Positions 56,201-64,000 of a stretch of 64,000 nt of DNA are shown piece by piece. Source of the DNA: Viola odorata (Eukaryota > Streptophyta > Magnoliopsida > Malpighiales > Violaceae); contig OY829543.1 of assembly GCA_963691705.1 (NCBI GenBank), forward strand, positions 50,448,564 to 50,512,563, read 5' to 3'. The first letter of the stretch is position 1. Every line of letters starts with the position of its first letter. The translations under genes and the position numbers were made by a program. The notes under the pieces were generated by a model. That model searched no databases, had not been told where the DNA came from, and worked only from the letters and a program-made list of their open reading frames with translations.

Positions 56201-59103
56201 CTAAGGATTGCTACCCGCTTCCTCGCATAGATCATTTAGTTGATCAGACCGCTGGATACGCTTATCTAAGCTCATTGGACGCCAACTCTGGATATCATCA
56301 GATTCCCATGGCCTAGGAAGATGAAGAAAAGACTGCGTTTCTCACTCCAAAGGCCACCTACTGTTATACGGTGATGCCGTTTGGGCTGAACAACGCCGGG
56401 GCTACGTTCCAACGTATGGCCAATAAGATATTCGAAGAGCAAATAGGGAGAAATGTGGAAGCATACGTTGACGATATTTTGGTGAAGAGCGCGAGCTTTC
56501 AAGATCACCTACGAGATTTAAAGGAAGTCTTTGGCGTGATGAAAAGGTATCGTATGAAGTTAAATCCCCGAAAATGCATGTTTGCATTTCAGACAGGAAA
56601 ATTCTTGGGCTACGTGGTCAGCCAAAAAGGCATCCTGCCTAATCCCTCAAAGGTTAAGGCCATACAAGACATGATATCGCCAAGAACCATTAAAGAGGTG
56701 CAAAGGCTAACAGGGCGAGTCATAGCCCTTGGGCGATTCATTTCCAAGCAAGGAGAAAAGTGTCTCCCTTCTTTCAAAATCATACGCAAGAAAGCCTCGT
56801 TCGGGTGGACCCCGGAATGTGAGGAAGCCTTTATCGGCCTAAAAGATTACCTATCGTCTGATTTATTATTGACGAGACCTGCAGTAGGCGATACTTTATA
56901 TTTGTATCTTGGCGCCGCGGATGAAGTGGTCAGTGCCGTCCTCGTTCGCTACGATAACCATTCTCATCGCCCGGTCTATTTTGTGAGCCACGTCCTGAAG
57001 GATGCGGAGTTGCGATACGCCCGAATTGAAAAGATAGTGTTCGCTCTGATACAAGCCACCCGCAAAATGGATCGGTATTTTCAGTCTTATTCCGTTATCG
57101 TACTCACAGACCAGCCTCTGAAAAGAATATTTCGAAAGCCTGAATCTTCCGGAAGAATGTTGATTTGGGCGCTTGAACTAGAACAATATGGATTGAGGTA
57201 TCAGTCTCGACCGTCCGTAAAATCTCAGATCCTGGCCGATTTCATAGCGGAATGTACCTTTACAGAGGATCCTTTGGACGGTGTACCTGAAGCGGAATGG
57301 GGCGACATGGATCTCCCATTCCCGGAAACCTACACGAACCTCTGGATCGTCCATGTGGATGGAGCTAAAAACCAAGAGCTGGCTGGAGCTGGAATTTTTA
57401 TAAATGGACCGCACGATATGCAAATACGATACGCCATTCGAATCCTACAACCGTTATCTAATAACGCGGCAGAGTATGAGGCGTTGTTAGCCGGGCTCAG
57501 AATAGGGAAAGGACTTTCCTCTAAAGGGAGGCACGATACTGGAAGAACAGGAGACATGCGTTTAAAAATCTGTGGTGATTCCAAGTTAATAATTGACCAG
57601 GTCTTGGGGCATTCTTAGGCCCGAGAACCCATTATGATTCAATATCTCGCCAAAGTAAAGAGAGAATTGTTAGAAATAAAGAAAGAAGGCATGCAGATCA
57701 GTTTCGAGCATATCCCCAGGGAGGAAAACGCTGAAGCTGACGATCTAGCCAAAATGGCCGCGAATCCGGAAGCGTCCATACCCAAAGGTGTATACTATCG
57801 AGAGTTATCGGTACCATCCTTCATGGAAGAGCAAGCATCTTTATGTGTGGAGGAGCACGAAAGCGACTGGCGAATTCCCGTAATCAAATTCTTGAAACAC
57901 GAGGAACTGCCCGAGGATACCGCTAAAAAGAAGAAGGTATTGAGACAGGCAGCACGTTGTATATACTATGACGGGGACCTGATTCGAAGGTGTTTTTCCC
58001 ACCCTGCCGCCAAATGTATAACTGAACAAGAGGGCCTTCACACCTTGCGCGAAATCCATGAAGGAATATATGGTATGCACGTGTCAGGCAGTACCCTGGC
58101 AGCACAGGTCTTTCGATCCGGATTCTACTGGCCCACCATCCGAAGAGATTGCCACAACTATGTGCAAACCTGCCCTAAGTGCCAGGAGTTTGCCAAGATT
58201 CCTCGGCGGCCTGCCACTGAAATATCTGAAATTATCGCCCCTTGTCCTTTTGCTAAATGGGGGATCGATATCCTAGGCCCATTCCCAAAGTCAAGGTCTC
58301 AACTGAAATTTGTGATAGTGGCGGTAGACTATTTCACTAAGTGGGCGGAAGCTGAAGCGGTCGCCACAATCACGGCAGAAAAAATGTGGCGTTTTTTCAA
58401 ACATCAAGTTATCATGAGGTTTGGCGTACCTCGCGTCCTTGTTAGCGATAACGGAACGCAGTTCACCAGCCAGTTCTCTAAAGACCAGTGCTCAGAATTT
58501 GGAATCGAGCAACGCTTTTCCTCCGTGGCTCATCCGCAAACTAACGGACAGGCGGAAGTAACCAATTGGAGCGTCCTTAGCGGCATCAAGAAAAACCTAG
58601 AGGGGTCTAAAAAGAAATGGGCTGATGAGCTACCATACGTTATGTGGGCATATCGCATGACCGTTAAGACCACCACCGGAGAAACACCTTTCGCGTTGGC
58701 CTTCGGGACTGAAGCCGTTACACCGGTGGAAATTGGAACCATGAGCCTGCGGGTAGCTCACTTTCGGGAGGAACTAAATGAGGAAAGGTTACGAGCTAAC
58801 CTGGACGCGTTACCAGAAGTCCGAGAGGAAATCCTTCTAAAAACGCAGCATTACAAACGAAAGATGGCCCATTATCATAACAGGCGCGTCAAAGAACGGT
58901 TGCTGAAACCCGGTGACCTGGTGCTCAGAGACAAGCGAGCGGCAGGGCAATGTATGGGAAAACTCAGTCCAAACTGGGATGGACCATATCGCGTCACCCA
59001 CGTTGTCGGGAAAGGAGCTTATCATCTAGAGACTCTCGATGGTACACCCTTATCCAACTCTTGGAATATCGCTCGCTTGAAGTTATATTACTCTAGAATT
59101 TGA
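53238..59103 (+). pseudogene. Tat Gag-Pol polyprotein (B2), five disabling changes
   Basis: Same domain order as B1: gag core, zinc knuckle (here YYKFHKARGHSTEAC, first Cys lost), protease LIDNGSAVNLF, RT with YVDD at 56464-56475, RNase H, second RNase H, integrase with HPQTNGQAEVTN, and the C-terminal domain to 59103. Breaks, each seen against the sense codon or frame of B1: loss of one G in the run near 53463-53466; TGA at 55598-55600 (B1 CGA); loss of GCGA near 56022; TAG at 56314-56316 (B1 CGG); TAG at 57616-57618 (B1 CAG). B2 is intact where B1 has its stops and its 2-bp deletion, so the two damage sets are independent. It is not functional. Confidence 0.9.
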
Positions 59104-59216
59104 TTTTATCTACACCTTTGATTTATGTCAACCCTAACCATGACTAACGCTCGATGAGAGAGCTTTCGTGGAAGTTTGTGGTTGTCTTTGTGCAGATAAA
59201 AAAGGGGGTATTTTGG

Positions 59217-59665
59217 GGAAGTGAAAAGTCTTATCCTTGTGATGGCCGGTCTTGATCAGATGGCCCATTAAGTGAGGGCACTACCCACCATACCTTGAAT
59301 AAGCGTCGGATTGAAAGATCCTGGACGCCCCCGGGGGTGAAAAGTCCTATCCTTGTGATGACCGATCTTGATCAGATGGCTCATTAAGTGAGGGCACCAC
59401 CCGGTATCTTTGGGAGTGAAAAGTCATTTTCTTGTACTGGCCGTTCTCGTGGAGACGGCCCAACAAGATGAGACACGCCCCAAAGAAATAGAAACTCCGT
59501 TCTAGAAACAAGAATCCTATCTTAACGACTGGGCTACTATGGCTAAGCCATTAAGTAAGGACACGGTTCTAAACGCGAGGGCAACGCCCAAAAGTGAAAA
59601 TTCCCTAGCCTTGTGATAGTCGTCCCGATCCGACAGCTCACTAAGACGAGGCACTTTAAGGGCCG
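59217..59665 (+). repeat. Hairpin repeat array after pol (B2)
   Basis: As in B1. One clear stem is GGCCGTtCT (59439-59447), loop CGTGG, AGACGGCC (59453-59460). The remaining 3' UTR to 60211 has no gene. Confidence 0.65.
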
Positions 59666-60211
59666 ATCGTGAAATTAGGGAAACGCGGAGAATCGTGAAA
59701 TCCCGGCTAGTAACCAGATGAGTAATCCTTAGTGAAGTGTAGAGCTGATAGCGAAAACGATTCCCGTGGGTTCCAGGGTAACGCCCTATGATGGCAGCGA
59801 AAAGGCTCCTACGGGTAATTACTATCCCTCGTAACGTGTTTTTGTTACTGATGATTTACAGTTGAGAATGCGCAGAATATTTTTCGGGCAGCGGAAGGAG
59901 CGAGGATCTAGTAAGCTGATCTATCGCTAGTCTTACCGAGATAGCTAACCCAATACCAAATTCTGTAATTTGGTGGGAGCGCTAAGGATCTGTTCGGATA
60001 AGTAAGCGCATTGCGAAAACATAGCGAAGATAACGCCAAAGGGGTTGATGAGGAGGCAACTAAATAAAGGAAACTCAGCAATAAAAGTGACTTGAATATA
60101 TCGAAATGTTTAAGGGGGGCTGCAAAATACAGACTTCGGTGGTCAAAATAATAAACAAAAATTTAGTGACGCTTGATCACTAAGGAAAGAGCTATAAAGC
60201 CTCGAAGCATG

Positions 60212-62572
60212 TCAACCTTCGGGGTGCCTCCGTTTCCAGCCTGCCGCTTTAGCTTGGCGAAAGCCCTCCTCATTAAGGTGGCCAGATCTTCGTTCGAAGG
60301 CGGCAGTGACCTCATCGGGTTTGTAGGCGTCGACCCCATGGGCTTCCTCAAAGCAAGCGACCAAAATAGAGGTAGTCTGCTCGACATGCCATAGGCTCTT
60401 ATCAGCCGACTCTTCCTCTAGGGAAGCTTTCTCCTTGGCCAGGGATGACTTCTCATTCTCCAAGGCAGTAACTTTGGCCCTCTCCGCTGCCAAGGCGACC
60501 GACTGCTCTTCTTTCTGTTTCTGATGAGCCAGTAATAAGTTTGTACGCTCCTCCAGCAACTTTTTCTTCTCATTCTGCTCTCGCGCTAATTCTTCCAAAG
60601 CAGAGGAAAGAGAGCCAGCCTGACGTCGCGCCTCCTCTGCCCAGTAATGGAATTTCATCAAATTAGTGAAAAGGTTGGTGCGCAAGGAGTTCTCTCTATC
60701 AAACGCGTCTTTAGAAAGAAAAGCGTCACGTTCGGCCGCAAACGCCAATACTTGGGAAGCCAATAAAGCCGAAACTTCATCCGAGCCATCACCCCCTAAT
60801 GCCACCAAGCCGGTGTTACGGAAATCATACAGTCCAACTTGATGGGTTATAGAGCTAACCCCTCCTATCGGACTAAGATCCGCCACAAAGTTGAAAGTGG
60901 TACCTCCTTCGCCATAGCGATCCCGCAGAGGAATGCTCGAAGGAGAAAACGCCAGAGGAGAAGGAGGGTGAACCTGGGTGGACGAACCCCCTGAAGCAAG
61001 ATAAGCGCCATGGGGCTGATAGCCTGAAAGATCCTGCAAGAAATCTTGATACCCTGGATTAGAGGAATATGCGTGAGCGGGACCGCCGAAAGAATTGGGC
61101 GAAACCCCGAAGGTATCGCATGTGCCCAAGTTCTCCAAAAATTCTGACTGATTCCCTCCCTGAGGAACAGCCTTAAAGTCAAACCCGTCCGGAGGCCTAC
61201 TCCCCATCCCGGTGGTAGAGGAAGATGGATTTCTGCCCTCATCTTCCGGCCGCTGTCTCTTCTTGGAGCCAGTCAACACGTATCTTATATTCATATCGCC
61301 TGAGGGAGGAACAGAGGTAGCAACAACGGTAGTGTCCTGCCAAGAACGCAATGTGAAATATAGAAAAGAGAAATCAAACGACGACAGACGTCGAAATATA
61401 GCATATCATGACTAAAAGGCACCCTTACTGTATCAGTGTGGGGAAGAGGCGCTTCTGAAGAGCCTGCCGCGTCTGGAGAAGGTGTAAGAGCGGCGACACT
61501 TCTCATTTTTCTCTTCTTTTTTCCTTTGGCAATGGCCTTAGGAGCCTTAGAAGAAGAAGAAGGCTGGGCAGGAGGAGCAGCGATGGTCACAAGGGGAACG
61601 CCTGAAGGAATGTCAGAATCCCTCACACCGATCGAAGAAGAGGAAACTTGAACAAGAGTAGCGGAAGTAGCCGGAAGATCGGTAGGATTGTCAGTCGCTT
61701 CCGTGGAAGTAGCTCTCTCCTTTTCTTCTCGCTCTTGAGCCCTTTTCAAGCGTCTCCTTACGCTCTCAGGTTTATAATTGGGATCCGTCGCTGCGAAAGC
61801 ATAAAATAGCGTCAGCATTAGTATCAGCGATAACAAAGAAAAGAGTGACGCGACACTCACGTTTAACACAAGATTGAATGTCCATTCTACAGGCCACTTG
61901 ACGAATGTGAACGCTGATTTCCAGTTTGAGCAATGTGTTTAACCAGTCTTGCTCACGTTTCGGAAGGGTCCCTGGTCGGCTCCAGACGTTGTCATCCACG
62001 TTTTGATTAAAACCAGATCGCCACCAGGAACCAAGATCTCTAGGAAGATCTATCACAAAAAACTCCTTCTTCCAGCCATCAACGGAAGACTCGATATGGA
62101 GGAGTTTCCAAGTAAAAGACTTCAGAGAGTCATCGTCAAAACGGGGTGATATCGTTATCACCCCCCGGCATTTCATCAACTTAAAAAGAGATTTAAGCAA
62201 TAGAAGGGAAGGGGAAGTAATCCCTTTGTATTTACAAAGTTCCAGAAAAGCATAAACACAACAATATGCATTTGGGGATAGTTGGGCCGGAGTCAGATCG
62301 CCGGCAACAAGCAATTCTTTGACAAAAGAGTCAATGGGAAGCCGAAAGCCATAACGAAACATTTGCGCATACATGACCCTACGATTGCCCGTCAAAACGC
62401 TGTTCAGACGTAGTGACTCAGGGGCAACAGTGGTTTTATAATCATCAGGAATATCAGCATTATGGGCGGCCAAATGCTCACGAAGAGCGGCCTCAGATGT
62501 GATAACACTAGACGTAATATCCATCCTTTTCTCATCGGCAGATTTCGACTCAGTACGGCGAGTCTTGGCCAT
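60212..62572 (-). CDS. Intact three-exon antisense gene, transposon-family domain plus coiled coil (B2)
   Basis: Exons 62572-61861, 61790-61429 and 61336-60212 (712, 362 and 1125 nt) give 732 codons plus stop. Intron 1 (61860-61791) has GTGAGT and TTTCGCAG ends; intron 2 (61428-61337) has GTAAGG and TTGGCAG ends. Phases fit exactly. The N-terminal 250 residues (start MAKTRRTESKSADEKR) contain YGFRLPIDSFVKELL and LSPNAYCCVYAFLELCKYKG, resembling the plant 'putative gypsy type transposon' family (Transposase_28). The middle is Lys/Ser/Pro-rich with a basic cluster KGKKKRKMR; the last third is coiled coil (ALEELAREQNEKKKLLEER). It lies opposite to gag-pol, in the element 3' region. Its role is unknown; antisense extra ORFs are known in some Tat elements. 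It is the only long undamaged gene in the window. Confidence 0.75.
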
Positions 62573-63189
62573 GGCAGAATTTAAAGAATTAAAAGATGAA
62601 GAAGACGATGGAGGAGAAAGGAAATACCTTCAGAGAAAAGCACTTCAAAGAGCCTTGAATAGTGGGGAGAAATAAGACGGCTAAAAGAAAATATGAGAAA
62701 GCGGGATGATAAAAGAAAAGTGAAAAGAATAAATATTGGGTTTTATAACCCTAATGGTCAAACGAAACGACGAATGCCGCAGTCGTTGCGTGGAAGCGGC
62801 ATAAGGAATAGACTCAAGTAATGAGTGCAATCCTAGAAAAGCGCTACAACGCCTCGATTTAGGCAACGTTCTCAAGCACGCTAGCCCGTAGCGCTGGAAG
62901 AAATAGACACATGTGCCTGCACAATCACGACTTTTCTAAGGAAAGGATAGCAAGCATTAAATGCTCTGAAAAGAAGGTACTATCTCTGGGGAAAAACAAG
63001 AGCGATATCACATGAAAGGAGATAACGCAAGATGGCGTTGATTAAAAAGAATAGCGTTGGGTTAACACAGAAAGGCGAAATAAAAAGCAAATAGCAATCA
63101 AATACAAATATTGTCGCACAGCAAGGCGTTATTACAAGACAAAGAAGCAAATTAGCGGAAAATCTTCTAAAGGGAGCAACCTCGATTAA
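62573..63189. other. Spacer between antisense genes (B2)
   Basis: No gene. It would hold the promoter and 5' UTR of the 62572 gene and the 3' UTR of the next antisense gene. B1 has lost this stretch. Confidence 0.5.
62741..62748 (-). promoter_or_regulatory. TATA-like box of antisense gene (B2)
   Basis: Minus-strand TTATAAAA lies about 170 bp upstream of the ATG at 62572, in AT-rich non-coding DNA (62573-63189). Confidence 0.4.
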
Positions 63190-64000
63190 TCATGGGCCCT
63201 CGCGAGCATCGCGATCACCATTCCTCCGCTTCTCTCCAGAAGAAGGAAGATCTCTCTCACCTTCGCCCAAATCCTTCAGTCTCTTGGAAGCGTAATAGGT
63301 CAGCACTAATGAGTCAACAGTTCCCTGGCGATAGAGACTCATAAATTCGTCAATACAAATATCCATGGTCTTGTTCTTCCACCAGGATATCTTTGAAGGC
63401 ACTTTGGCCAAATCCGCATCACGAGATGCTATCTCTTCGCGAAGGAAGATATTCTTTCTGTCAGCTACCACCAATTCAGCCTCCAGAAGGTCTATCTTAG
63501 CCTTCCCTTTTGATCTTTCTCGAGCAAGCTCAGCGCGACAGTCGTCCAACTCCGCCCGGGTCCGCTCTTGAAGCTGCGACAGCTCCGTTACCTTCTCTAA
63601 AGCAGCATCTAATTCTCCCTTTAAATCAAGAGAAGGTCGAACCTTGTCATGATGATCCTCGAAAAAGTAGTTTAACTCACGGAAGCAGGCCAGCATGTCA
63701 GTCAGAAGACGCGAATGGCGTACGTTGGGAGGACGCCGCAAGAACTCTTCTTTGTCCTTCGAAGAAGTGAACATTTGCCCCACTATCGGGCCCACTGGTT
63801 CCTCTCGCGATGACGGGTCCGATACCCCTAAAGCACGGAGACCGTCGGTACCAAGGGAAGACAAGTCCAGTTGATAAGCAATGGGGCCTTGAAGACCTTG
63901 GGGGGAAAGATTGGCGATATAAGGAGGAGAGCAATTTTTTGCAGAATCACCAATGCCCGAAATCGAAGAAAGAAACAAGGGCTGAGGCTTCCGTGGGGAA
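63190..64000 (-). CDS. Second antisense coiled-coil gene (B2), runs off window
   Basis: The frame is open from the window edge to a stop at 63190 (270 codons), so it is the last exon of a larger gene. Order: Ser/Pro-rich part (SPQGLQGPIAYQLDLSSLGT), then FLRRPPNVRHSRLLTDMLAC, then a coiled coil (RTRAELDDCRAELARERSKG), then a charged end. It is laid out like exon 3 of the first antisense gene, including a counterpart of THQVGLYDFRNTGLAALGGDG, so the two genes look like diverged duplicates. In B1 the start MADSHFLDTFARD at 24421 may belong to this gene. Function unknown. Confidence 0.6.
   Translation of the reverse strand, partial: SPRKPQPLFLSSISGIGDSAKNCSPPYIANLSPQGLQGPIAYQLDLSSLGTDGLRALGVSDPSSREEPVGPIVGQMFTSSKDKEEFLRRPPNVRHSRLLTDMLACFRELNYFFEDHHDKVRPSLDLKGELDAALEKVTELSQLQERTRAELDDCRAELARERSKGKAKIDLLEAELVVADRKNIFLREEIASRDADLAKVPSKISWWKNKTMDICIDEFMSLYRQGTVDSLVLTYYASKRLKDLGEGERDLPSSGEKRRNGDRDAREGP

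Larger units (their letters stand above)
52633..64000 (+). mobile_element. Tat-lineage retrotransposon B2, runs off window
   Basis: Second copy of the B1 family: 5' LTR, primer site, gag-pol, hairpin array, and the antisense genes in a fuller state than in B1. The 3' LTR is beyond the window. B2 keeps 62030-64000, which B1 has lost. The left flank is CAACT (52628-52632). Confidence 0.9.

Overview
The window is heterochromatic plant DNA built almost entirely of nested, mostly broken LTR retrotransposons. I found no convincing host gene, tRNA, rRNA or CRISPR array. The element types (Athila-like, Tat-like with a second RNase H, Ogre-like with a very long LTR) point to a flowering plant; the species cannot be read from the sequence.

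Layout. Positions 1-28225 are one Athila-like element (A1, + strand). Its 5' LTR end, tRNA-Asp primer site and first gag codons lie at 1-161, and its downstream ORF, 3' UTR and 3' LTR at 11499-28225. Inside A1 sit a reversed Athila-like LTR (162-1206), the 3' part of a Tat element (B0, 1207-7875) which itself carries the 3' end of an Ogre-like element (E, about 3706-6872), and a reversed element of another family (G, 7876-11498). A nearly full-length Tat element (B1, 14663-26776) is inserted in the A1 3' LTR with a clean 5-bp duplication ATTTC. A1 itself appears to sit in an Ogre-like element (C, 28226 to about 31980). C is followed by the 3' region of another Athila-like element (K, about 31983-36884), which contains a reversed LTR-gag fragment (D, 32358-34683) flanked by a 184-bp direct repeat. 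A second Athila-like element (A2, 36885-51630) keeps gag, protease, part of RT, RNase H, the start of integrase and the downstream ORF; its RT is broken by a composite insertion (H and B3, about 41935-46680). A further Athila-like 3' fragment (F, 51631-52632) leads to a second Tat copy (B2, 52633 to the window end).

How the parts work. B1 and B2 each encode one long Gag-protease-RT-RNase H-second RNase H-integrase polyprotein, and each is broken by several stops and small deletions. Downstream of pol, on the opposite strand, the Tat elements carry a cassette of extra genes. One is a three-exon gene, intact in B2 at 60212-62572, with a region like the plant 'putative gypsy type transposon' family and a coiled coil. 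A second long coiled-coil gene runs off the window end. The third is a small helical protein gene. Each of the three antisense start codons that can be seen has a TATA-like box upstream, so the cassette looks separately transcribed. This cassette, a covarying hairpin near the Athila 3' end, a hairpin array after Tat pol, and two odd rearrangements (the 184-bp duplication and a 47-bp LTR/primer-site fragment copied into A2 pol) are the most interesting content.

Limits. Family names come from motifs and element layout read by eye. Boundaries marked approximate are junctions where one recognisable element stops and another starts.
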